DNA of 64,000 nucleotides from VRUE01 sp963737575 (lineage in GTDB: Bacteria > Actinomycetota > Thermoleophilia > Solirubrobacterales > 70-9): the NCBI GenBank assembly GCA_963737575.1, contig CAVTTJ010000006.1, positions 62,001-126,000 on the forward strand, given 5' to 3'. Below, piece by piece: positions 55,762-64,000 of this stretch. Made by a program: the position numbers and the translations under genes. The notes below the pieces were generated by a model. That model ran no database searches, was not told the DNA's origin, and saw only the letters and a program-made list of their open reading frames with translations. How positions within the stretch are numbered: position 1 is the stretch's first letter; each line of letters opens with the position of its first letter.

Positions 55762-57154
55762 GGCTCGGCTCGCCTGATCCCCGAGGGAGGGCCGGCGGCG
55801 GGAAGGCAGAGGGCCGCCGCGACGATCATCGCGATCGCGTATCCGTTGGTCGTGTTGGAGAAGGTGTTGCTGGCGAGCGCGTCGACGAGGCAACCGGCGA
55901 CGATCGCCAGCGCCAGCGCAGCCGCCGACCGGGCCGCGGCGCCGGACGGCCCGAAGCTTCGCAGCCTCGCCAGGAGGGCGCGGATCAGGGCTGCAATCCC
56001 GAGACCCAGCAGCAGGATGCCGATCACCCCCGTGTCGACCAGATAGCGCAGGTACTCGTTGTGCGGGACGTTGACTTCGCTCTGCTGTTCGGCGGTGCCT
56101 TCGCGTTCGGAGATTCCAAGCCCTTTGCCGATCAGCGGGTCCTTCTGCCAATCCCTGATCAGGACCCCCCAGGTGTGGAATCGCCAGCCGAGCGAGGAAT
56201 TGTTGAGCTGGGATTCGGTGCTGATCTTGGTCGACGTCGCTTCCGAGATCCGTTCGGAGCCGAGTGGAGTTGCGAGGAAGGCGGCGAGGATCAGGGCGGC
56301 GAGCGCGGCGGCCTGGAGCTTCGCCTGGAGCGGGGCGGGGCGCATGGCTCCGAGGACCGCGAGCATCACCAGGAAGCCCCCGAGCCCGGCGAGGCTGAAG
56401 GTGACGATGGTCCCGGCGGCGCAGATCGCGCCGAGCAGGAGATCGGACCTTCGCCGTCCCAGTTCGAAGTAACGCCAGAAGGAAGCGGTTGCGGCGATCG
56501 CGAAGAAGACGGCCGCCGCGTCGGGGTGGACCAGGGTCCCGTGGGCTCGGAGCTCGCCGCCGATCAGCATCCCGGTGCCGGTCGCGAACTGGTAGAGCGC
56601 GACGATCGCCGACGCCGTCCCGATCAGCTGCACGATGCGGGTGACGACGGCGACGCTGAGGGCGCCGCGCGAGTTGTAGACGATCATGAAGGCTGCGACG
56701 ATCGAGGCCTCGCGCACTCCCTCCCTGAGGGTGACCAGGTCGAGGCTATGGGAGGCGACCGCGACCGCGGTCGTCGCTGCGATCCAGGTCGCGCGCCAGG
56801 ACCGCGGCCCAGACGCCCTGGCGGCGCTGGAGCATGAGGCCGATCGCGAGCAGGATGAAGAACAGGGCGATCAGCGCCGAGAGGTTGAGCGCGCCGGTGC
56901 TGCGGATGCCTTCGGTCGAGACCGAAGCGTCGGTGAGGACCCTGACCGCGAGCGCGGTCGCCATCACCGGGACGAGCGGCAGGTCGACGGCGATCGCGAC
57001 GACGATGACGGCGAGGATCGGGCGCCGCCAGCAGGTAGGAGTGGGTGACGGCGATGCCCTCGACGACGAGGACGCCGATCAGCGCCAGGATCGCCAGCGC
57101 GACCCGGAGATCGGACCTGCGGATCGGCTCGGCGAGTGCGGTGAGCGCGGACAT
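55758..57154 (-). CDS. O-antigen ligase/polymerase-like membrane protein, frame interrupted twice
   Basis: Three frames join into one Wzy/WaaL-type protein of about 465 residues. The start (ATG 57154) is MSALTALAEPIRRSDLRVAL. Near 57025 the frame shifts to RPILAVIVVAIAVDLPLVPV, and near 56790 it shifts again to WIAATTAVAVASHSLDLVTL, leading to the large loop with EVNVPHNEYLRYLVDTGVIG, the classic Wzy/O-ligase signature. It overlaps the sulfotransferase stop by one base upstream and the flippase by 4 nt downstream. Intact ends with broken middles favour assembly indels. Confidence 0.75.
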
Positions 57155-58018
57155 CAGACGCTCCAGGTCGGAAAGGTCTTGCCGGTGAGCTCGCGAAGGC
57201 GGGCGACCTCGGGTGCGTAGAGGCCCTCGAGCCGGCGGCGCAGCCGATCGTCGAGGCTGACGTCGCGCGGCGGCCACAGCATCCGCTCGACGGTCCTGCG
57301 GGTGCCGCGGCGCAGCCCGGCCGGGACCCACTGGGCTCGGCTGCCGATCACCCGATTGACCGTGTGCGCGTAGGACGGACGGATACGCCCGCACCTCGTG
57401 GCCCTCGTGCAGCTCCGCCTCGAACAGGCTCGGCTCGAGCTCCCCCTCGACGCCGAGGAAGTCGAATATCTCGGCAAGGGTCGCCTCGCGATCGTTCAGC
57501 AGGTCAGCCTGGTCGACGATCAGGAAGCGCTCCGGTGGGAAGAGCTCGAGGTAGCGCTCCAGCTGGGTGGCGTAGAGGCTCGGCCACACGTAGGGGGACG
57601 TCGGGTCGTCGAGGTCGCGGAGAGCGGCCGCGAGCGGCCGCGACTCGCCTCCGGCGGCGACGCGCATCTTGAAATGGGAGACGGTGCGGGCGACCGGATC
57701 GCGCACCAGGTAGACGAACCTCCCCTCGGGAACCAGCTCCCGGATCCGCTCCGGCGCGCCGCATCTCCGCGGATGGGTCGTGTAGTCGGTCGAGGACTCG
57801 CCCCGCACCGCGACCGATGGGTCGAAGAGGCTTTCGTACTCGGCGCGGTCGGTCACCTGTTCGATCGGAGGGGGCAGCCCGCCGCCGGAGACGACGAAGT
57901 AGCGCGGCTCCTTGACGGCCGACATCTGCACCCTCGGATGCTGGTCGAGGTAGTGGTGAAGGCTTGTCGTGCCCGCCTTCGGGGCCCCGATGACGAAGAA
58001 GGTGGGGAGCGCCGTCAC
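57154..58018 (-). CDS. Sulfotransferase domain protein, reading frame interrupted
   Basis: About 287 residues. The GTG start at 58018 gives TALPTFFVIGAPKAGTTSLH, with the PAPS loop PKAGTTS. RFVYLVRDPVARTVSHFKMR is the 3'-phosphate-binding region. LERYLELFPPERFLIVDQAD fits heparan-type N-sulfotransferases. Near 57375 the frame shifts, continuing YAHTVNRVIGSRAQWVPAGL and ending LTGKTFPTWSV at 57154. It overlaps the ftsH stop by 4 nt (GTGA) and the O-ligase start by one base. Confidence 0.8.
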
Positions 58019-59998
58019 GACTCCGGGCTGGGCCGCCCGTCGCGATCCGGAAGGGGGATCTCGTCGATCTCGACCTCGCTCACCGTGGAGAGGACGGCGT
58101 CGAGGGCGACTCCCGGAGAGGGTCTCGTGCTCGAGCAGGGCCTGCCCGGTCTCCCGCACCGAATCCCAGTTCGCGCGCAGCACCTCTTCGGCGCGCGCCT
58201 TCGCTTCATCGACCAACCGCTCGGTCTCCTCGTCGATCAGGTTCAGGGTTTTGGGGCCGACCGAGCCGAGATCCTGGAGTGCCGCGCCGAGGAAGATCTC
58301 GCCGCCCGCCTCGCCGATCGTCACCGAGCCGAGCTTGGGGCTCATCCCGTAGCTGGTGACCATCCGCCGGGCCAGTTTTGTCGCCGCGTGAAGGTCGTCG
58401 CTGGAGCCGGTCGACTCCTCCCCGAACTCGACCTCCTCGGCGGCGGTGCCGGCGAGGATCGCGGTCAGGTGCCGTTCGAGGTCGGTGCGTCCGTGCATCA
58501 CCGCGTCGCGGTCGGTGAGCATGTGCGCCGAGGTGCCGAGCTGGCGGCCCCTGGCGACGATCGAGAGCTTCTGGGCGCTGACCGTCTGGCCGATCGCGCG
58601 CGTGGCCACCGCGTGCCCCGCCTCGTGCACCGCGATCCGCCAGCGCTCGTCCTCGGTGAGGATGTGGGTCTTCTTCGCCGGCCCGGCGACGACGCGGTCG
58701 ATCGCCTCCTCGAGGGTCGGCTGGTCGATCTCTTCGAACCCTTCGCGCACGCTCAGCAGCGCCGCCTCGTTGATCAGGTTGGCGAGCTCGGCGCCGGTGA
58801 AGCCGGGGCAGAGTTTGGCGATCTCCAACAGGTCGACCTCATCGGCGAATTTCCGCCCGCGGCCGTGCAGCTCGAGGATTTCAAGGCGGCCATGGACGTC
58901 GGGGACGTCGACGGTGACCTGGCGGTCGAAGCGCCCCGGGCGCAGCAGCGCCGGGTCGAGGATGTCCGGCCGGTTGGTGGCCCCCATGACGACGATCCCG
59001 GCGTCGCCGCCGAAGCCGTCCATCTCGACCAGCAGCTGGTTGAGGGTCTGCTCGCGCTCGTCGTTGCCCTGGCCGACGCCGGCGCCGCGCTTGCGCCCGG
59101 CGGCGTCGAGCTCGTCGATGAAGACGATCGCCGGCGCCATCTTCCTCGCCTTGCCGAACAGGTCGCGGATCCTCGCCGCCCCGACCCCGACCAGGGACTC
59201 CACGAACTCCGCCCCGGACGCGCTGAAGAATGCGGCGTTCGCCTCCCCAGCCGTCGCCCGGGCGATCAGCGTCTTGCCCGTCCCGGGTGGGCCGACGAGG
59301 AGGACGCCCTTGGGCGCCGCGGCGCCCATTTTCTTATAGCGGGACGGGTCCTCGAGGAAGTCGCGAATCTCCCGCAGCTCGGTCACCGCTTCGCCGGCTC
59401 CGGCGACGGAAGCGAAGGTGATCGGCGCCGTCTCACCCTTCTTGCGCCGTTTGCCCTTGCCGCCGAATGAGGAGAAGGCGCCGATGCCGGCCGAGCTGTC
59501 GCCGGCCGCCTGGCGCATGAAGAAGGCGAAGAGGAAGACGAGGATCAGGATCGGGAGCAGGAACTGGACGACGATCACGCGCGCTGACTTCCCCGATTGG
59601 GGATCGATTTCGACCTTCGCGCCGCCCCTCGTCAGCGTCTGGAAGGTCTGCTGCGTGGCCGCGTCGGATGACGGGTAGTCGGCGTAGACCTGCCTCCCGG
59701 TGCCGGTCACCGCGACCGCCTGGTGGTCGTAGTCGAGCAGCGTCACGCTCGAGAGGTTTTCGTTTTCGCCGAGGCGGATGATGGTCGAGAGGGCCACCTT
59801 TTCCCCGCTGCCCTCCGACCCGAGCGAGCCCAGCAACGAGAAGAACGTGATCAGCAGCGCGATCGAGCCGGCCAGGAGGAAGGTCGAGAGCAGGTCGCGT
59901 TTGATGATCCGCCAGACGGGCGCGAAGAGTTCCTGCGCATCGGCGGCCAGGGAACGGCGACTCGACTTGGTCGCGAGACGGGGATTGGAATCTGACAC
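58015..59998 (-). CDS. ftsH: ATP-dependent zinc metalloprotease FtsH, frame interrupted near the C-terminus
   Basis: About 660 residues. Membrane helices at about 38-60 and 143-161 flank a periplasmic domain. AAA+ module: Walker A GPPGTGKT (236-243), Walker B VFIDELDAAGRKRG, SRH TNRPDILDPALLRPGRFDR. The protease zinc motif is HEAGH (458-462). Near 58113 an extra G seems to shift the frame; the natural end would be VALDAVLSTVSEVEIDEIPL and on to the stop at 58015. GTG 59998 is the likely start. It degrades membrane and regulatory proteins. Unusually, it heads an operon of sulfotransferase and polysaccharide-export genes. Confidence 0.92.
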
Positions 59999-60113
59999 GG
60001 AAGGCTGCCCTCGATCGGAGACGGGGCCGGAACAATCTCGGGTAGCGCCCTGGGCTGTGTAAACAGTTTGATAACGCCCGGATGGTGCCCGGAGCAACCC
60101 GATCGTTGCAAGA

Positions 60114-60144
60114 ACTTCACCACGCCTTTCCTATTGCTTCACAA
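60114..60144 (+). promoter_or_regulatory. Possible PHO box upstream of pstS
   Basis: CTTCACCAC (60114-60122) and CTTCACAAC (60136-60144) are near-identical and exactly 22 bp apart, with a weaker CTTTCC unit in between, i.e. three 11-bp steps. Actinobacterial PhoP boxes are 11-bp direct repeats of TTCAC type. The site is about 80 nt before the pstS ATG. Confidence 0.45.
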
Positions 60145-60225
60145 CAGTCATTCGCTCTCGGCGGAGGATCGCTCCGGCCCGTGGAAGCAGCGCGGGGGAC
60201 AAGTCTCACGATCCAAGGAGAATCC

Positions 60226-61567
60226 ATGTTGAGTTTCGGAAGAAGAAAATCGGCGAGAGGCGGCCTCCGTGCCGCGCTGCTCGCCGGTGCGACCGTGGGC
60301 GCCTTCGCCCTGGTCAGCGTCGGTGGGGCCAGCCCCGCGTCGGCGTCGCTCAACTGCGGCGGTTCGGCGATCACCGGCGCCGGCTCGTCGCTGCAGAAAG
60401 TCGCCGAGCAGAACGTCTGGTCGCCGGGATTCAGTGGCGCCAGCGGCGTCTGCCCGAGCGGTCCGACAGTTACGTACGAATCCATCGGGAGCGGTGGCGG
60501 GTTGGCGTTTTGGAACGCCACGGGCGTCCTGGGCCACATCAACACCGAAAAAGCGTTCATCGGAACCGATGATGCCCCGAACCCGACGCAGATCGCATCG
60601 ACTGACAGCGTCGCCGACGGCGCCCACGTGGTCGTGATCCCGGTCGCCCAGACCTCGATCGCGATAGTCGCAAACCTGCCGGCCGGCTGCTCGTTCGCCG
60701 AAGAAACCGGGATCACGAACCTGGACCTCCAGAAAGTGTTCCGCGGCAGCCTCAAGACCTGGTCGGGCCTGGAAACGACCGAAGGCACGTGTAACTCGCC
60801 GATCACGCGCGTGGTGCGCAAAGACGGCTCCGGCACGACGTTCCAGTTCAAGACCTACCTGTCACGGATGAACGGCGGCGTCGTTGCCGTGCGTCAACAA
60901 GACCTGGCAGGAACTGCGCTCGAACTCGGGTGCGGAACCGACGCCGAACGTGACGTGGCCGGAAAGCTGCTCCGGAAATGTCCTGAGCGAACTGGTCAAG
61001 CCGCCCGCGAACGGCAATGGCGAAGTGGTCAAAAAAACCAACGAAATCGACGGGGCGCTCGCCTATACCGCGACGCCTGATTTCAAAACCAGCGCGTTCA
61101 ACGGCAATCTCACCGCGGTTCCGCTGCAGAACAACGGCAAGACCTCGGCCGGCTCCGGCGCGTTCGCCGATCCGGCGTCGGGCGAAACGGCAAACTGCAC
61201 CCTGACCCCGTACTTCGTCCCGACCGACGCCCGCCCGGGCGCCGGCGACGGAATCGGCGTCGACTGGTCGAGCGTCTTCGGGATCTACCCGAACATCGGC
61301 GGCAACAGCTACCCGCTGTGCACGCTGACGTTCAACCTCGCCTTCCACGAAATGCACCTCGTGCAGCAGGGAGGCTCCGGGTCGGAAGGGCCGTTCACCA
61401 CCGGTCAGTTCACGACCGTTAACGACTACCTGCGCGAATACATGGTGCAGCCCGCCGGCCAGAGTGCGATCAACTCGCACTACTACGCATCGCTGCCGGC
61501 GTCCAACCAGGCGTGGCACGACGTGCTCGGCGCGGCCAAGTTCGCGGCCTCGAAGATCAGCAACTAG
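60226..61567 (+). CDS. pstS: Phosphate ABC transporter substrate-binding protein (PstS-like), frame interrupted
   Basis: About 446 residues. The signal peptide (AALLAGATVGAFALVSVGGA, ending SASA) has no lipobox Cys, so it is secreted rather than lipid-anchored. Ligand-binding blocks are ITGAGSSLQKVAEQNVWSPG, YESIGSGGGLAFWNATGVLG, FIGTDDAPNP and VVRKDGSGTTFQFKTYLSRM. Near 60884 an extra T seems to shift the frame, which resumes PCVNKTWQELRSNSG and runs to the stop at 61565. AAGGAG lies 5 nt before the ATG. A strong terminator follows, and no pstCAB genes lie downstream. Confidence 0.87.
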
Positions 61568-61607
61568 GGACCAGCAGCACGGGATCGCTCTTCCCACGGA
61601 GCGATCG

Positions 61608-61642
61608 AGAGGGGGCCGGGCGCCAGCCCGGCCCCCTCTTTC
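61608..61642 (+). terminator. Rho-independent terminator of pstS
   Basis: A perfect 14-bp GC-rich stem (61608-61621 with 61626-61639, loop GCCA), followed by TTTCC, starts 40 nt after the pstS stop. The group II intron begins 4 nt later, right after TTTCCTT. Confidence 0.9.
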
Positions 61643-61645
61643 CTT

Positions 61646-63543
61646 GTACGCCGGGCATGCCAGGACGCTCGGAGGTGAAGGTCCTCTGTGAAGGAGATGG
61701 CACCAACCACAAGCCAAAGGCAACTGCGTCGTCGCGAGGCGGGGTGGGAAGGAAGCCGGAGGCGAAACCGCGACCCGAGGGACACGAACCGCATCAGAGG
61801 CGGGGCGGCCAGGGCGAGCCTGCAAGACAAGGCAAAGCCCGTTGCCATCAAGCGGCCGTCACGTAAATGCGGCGGGTGCGCGGGGAAGGTGTCCTGGTTT
61901 ATCCCGGGAGACCTGTCGGAGTGTCGGCCTCGACGAAGCAGTCGCCGACATCGCCCACCGCAAGGCAGGCGGTCATCCGGCAGGAGTCAGCAGAGGCCGT
62001 AGTAGCGGCGGGGTCGTGCGCCGCGAAGGGCCAAACGCGAAGTCGAGGCAACGCATGCCTGTGCTCGCGGAAGCCACAGCAGCCAACCCCGCCCCGGCGG
62101 GGCCTTCGCGCAAGGGATGCCTAGGGTGAAGCTCGAAGCTCCCCGCGAAGAGCAAAGCGGCTTCCCGGCGCCTGGCGAGGCAGAGCCTCACCCCGCCGCC
62201 GACACAGGGAATCTCTGGGAGAAGTTCCTCTCCCGCGAGAACCTGGCGGCGGCGCTCAGACGCGTCGAGCAAAACGCCGGTGCCCCCGGCGTCGATGGCA
62301 TGGAGACCCAAGGGCTTCGCTCCTGGCTGCATGACCATTGGCCCGAGGTCCGACGCCAGCTCGGCGCGGGCACCCACCGTCCCCAACCCGTGAGGAGGGT
62401 CACGATCCCAAAGCCCGCCGGCGGGGAGCGGGAGCTGGGGGTGCCGACGGCTCTGGATCGCCTGATCCAGCAGGCCCTTTCGCAGGTGCTGGTGCCCGTT
62501 TTCGACCGCGGCTTCTCGGAGCGGAGCTTCGGCTTTCGCCCCGGGCGCTCAGCCCACCAGGCGGTGAAGCGCGCTCAGCGCGACATCGCCGCAGGGCACG
62601 AGTGGGCCGTCGATCTGGACCTCGACCGCTTCTTTGATCGAGTCAGCACGACGCGCTGATGGCCAGGGTCGCGAGGCGGGTCAAAGACAAGCGAGTGCTG
62701 AAGCTGATCCGCAGCTACCTGCAAGCGGGAGTCATGGCAGACGGCGTGAAGCAGCCGAGCGAGGAGGGGACCCCACAGGGTTCCCCCCTCTCCCCGTTGC
62801 TCTCCAACGTCTACCTCGACGACCTCGACCGGATGCTGACCCAGCGAGGCCACCGCTTCGTCCGCTACGCGGATGACATCACGATCTACGTCGGCTCCAA
62901 GCGGGCCGCCGAGCGCGTGATGGCGAGCACCTGCTCGTTCATCGAGCGACGCCTGAAGCTGCGGGTCAACCACGGCAAGTCCGCTGTTGACCGCGCGACG
63001 AGGCGGACCCTTCTGGGGTTCGCCTTCTTCAAGCGAGGAGGTGAGATCAAGGTCAGGATCGACCCCAAGGCCCGCAAGCGGGCCAAGGATCGTCTGCGCC
63101 GTCTCACATCCCGCACTTGGGGCACCTCGATGGAGCGGAGGATCACCTCGATCAACCGCTTCAGCCGCGGGTGGACGGCCTACTTCGCGTTGGCCGATAC
63201 ACCCGCGGTCTTTGAGGAGCTCGATGAGTGGTTGCGCCGCCGGCTGCGGCAGGCGCGATGGAAGGAGTGGAAGCGCCCGAAGACCAGACGGCGCAACCTG
63301 CAAGCGTTGGGAGTCCCCGCGCAACAGGCCCATGAATGGGCCTACTCGCGCAAAGGCTACTGGCGAAACGCAGGCTCCGCTCCCCTCCACCGTGCCCTGC
63401 CCAACGCCTACTGGCGCGAGCAGGGCCTTGCCGGGTTCACCGATCCCTATCGCCGTCTCCGGGATGCGACGCGAACCGCCGGATGCGGACCCGCACGTCC
63501 GGTGGTGTGGGAGGGGCCGGGGTAAGCCCGGCCCCTACCCGAT
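61646..63543 (+). mobile_element. Group II intron, probably class IIC
   Basis: The 5' end is GTACGCCGGGCATG, close to the usual GUGCG start of bacterial introns. The domain V hairpin is near 63477-63510 (GCCGGATGCGGACCCGCACG). Domain VI (GGGGCCGGGGTAAGCCCGGC) carries an unpaired A in its loop/bulge region, and the 3' end is CTACCCGAT. The intron is about 1.9 kb with the reverse transcriptase in domain IV. Insertion directly behind a terminator stem and T-run, and absence of an HNH endonuclease domain, both fit class IIC. Exact ends are inferred. Confidence 0.85.
62117..63525 (+). CDS. ltrA: Group II intron reverse transcriptase/maturase, reading frame interrupted
   Basis: About 470 residues in two frames. 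The first (ATG 62117) covers RT-0 to RT-3: VDGMETQGLRSWL, RRVTIPKPAGGERELGVPTA, FSERSFGFRPGRSAHQAVKR, AVDLDLDRFFDRV. Near 62642 one base seems missing; the frame resumes QHDALMARVARRVKDKRVLK with PQGSPLSPLLSNVYLDDLD and the catalytic YADD (RYADDITIYV). The C-terminal maturase domain (about GYWRNAGSAPLHRALPNAYW) is present. There is no HNH endonuclease. It splices and mobilises its own intron if the frame is intact. Confidence 0.9.
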
Positions 63544-63644
63544 TTTTGACCAACTCTTTCCCAACTATTCCCCTGATGTTCACATCGCTCCGAACAGGGG
63601 CGATGAGGATGGCGCCGAAATGTCGAGCGCGATCGGAGGGTGAC

Positions 63645-64000
63645 ATGGGCGGGACGGACGAAGCGGGAGTCGAGAAGTCAGTTCTCATCTCGGCGGTGAT
63701 GGCTCTCTGTCTTGCCGCGCTCGCGATCGCCCCCGCGGCCGGCGCCGACAGCTTCGGCCAGGTCGGTTCCTACTGGGGCAAATTCGGGACGGGGAACGTC
63801 GAATTCCAGCGGCCGAGCACGTTCGGCGTCGACCCGGTCGACGGCAGCGTCTACGTCGGCGACGAAGTCACGTCAGAAAACTTCCGGATCCAGAAGCTCT
63901 CGCCGACCGGGACCTTCGAAGCCTCCGCGCTGATCTCCAAGAACGTCGAACCGGCGCGGCTTCGCGACCTACACGGGATCGCCGTCGATCACGAACGCGG
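63645..64000 (+). CDS. Secreted NHL-repeat-like protein (3' end outside the window)
   Basis: 118 codons are visible. The signal peptide (VLISAVMALCLAALAIAPAA) ends near AGADS. Then DSFGQVGSYWGKFGTGNVEF, QRPSTFGVDPVDGSVYVGDE and HGIAVDHER follow, the rhythm of NHL/SMP-30-like beta-propeller blades (GVDxxxGxVYVGD). GGAGGG precedes the ATG at 63645. Large proteins of this kind are exported surface proteins in related soil actinomycetes, though the role is unknown. It starts about 100 nt after the intron and is cut by the right edge. Confidence 0.75.
   Translation, partial: MGGTDEAGVEKSVLISAVMALCLAALAIAPAAGADSFGQVGSYWGKFGTGNVEFQRPSTFGVDPVDGSVYVGDEVTSENFRIQKLSPTGTFEASALISKNVEPARLRDLHGIAVDHER

Overview
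The window is uniformly GC-rich and reads as chromosome of a deep-branching, high-GC actinomycete, most likely class Thermoleophilia (Solirubrobacterales-like). The taxon is inferred from gene content, not from a search. Pointers are an Rv2578c-family radical SAM gene behind an actinobacterial SOS box, a candidate MurL glutamate epimerase, a LigC-type ligase, a large SRP RNA with an Alu domain, many start codons 6-8 nt behind a TANNNT hexamer (leaderless mRNAs), and many ATGA/GTGA/TGATG gene overlaps.

Layout. 0-9.3 kb: tRNA-Tyr, a lipoprotein, SDR plus MerR, dCTP deaminase, a MerR/DHA2-exporter pair with a candidate operator, YtoQ, an NTF2-like protein, the SOS-box radical SAM gene, a decayed stretch (7.65-8.43 kb) and a second lipoprotein. 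9.4-17.3 kb: a minus-strand operon of MFS, peptide ABC transporter (binding protein, permeases C and B, ATPases D and F) and an ATP-dependent DNA ligase. 17.4-31 kb: HD-GYP phosphodiesterase, metabolic genes, MurL directly behind tRNA-Val, a cation/H+ antiporter, SRP RNA, a NodIJ-type ABC exporter and acetolactate decarboxylase. 31-37.6 kb: a GT-C-like membrane protein carrying an in-frame palindromic insert, dnaX-ebfC-recR, a degenerate GGDEF protein, a MerR regulator and an ECF sigma factor.

37.6-60 kb is a surface and exopolysaccharide region. It starts with three small secreted proteins sharing a Cys-pair module next to the ECF sigma gene. It continues with a glycosidase, an acetyltransferase, O-antigen-ligase-like proteins, a polyprenyl-phosphate sugar transferase, a tyrosine autokinase, a WecG glycosyltransferase, heptose genes hddA-gmhA-gmhB, further glycosyltransferases, two sulfotransferases, a flippase and ftsH. 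Two EPS transcription units share an unusual promoter (TTTTAACAA-N19-TCTGAT); the ECF sigma gene has the same upstream half. 60-64 kb: pstS behind a possible PHO box, a strong terminator, a group II intron inserted right after that terminator, and the start of a secreted NHL-type protein.

At least eight single-base reading-frame breaks lie between 44.6 and 62.7 kb, including in ftsH and pstS; only one possible case lies outside. They usually interrupt genes whose ends still overlap neighbours perfectly, so assembly or base-calling indels are the simplest explanation. A junction of two gene fragments near 52.6 kb looks like a real rearrangement.

The best candidates for undescribed biology are the secreted Cys-pair protein family with its ECF neighbour, the shared EPS promoter, the palindromic insert inside a coding sequence, the paired intergenic repeat, and translational coupling of ftsH to sulfated-glycan genes.
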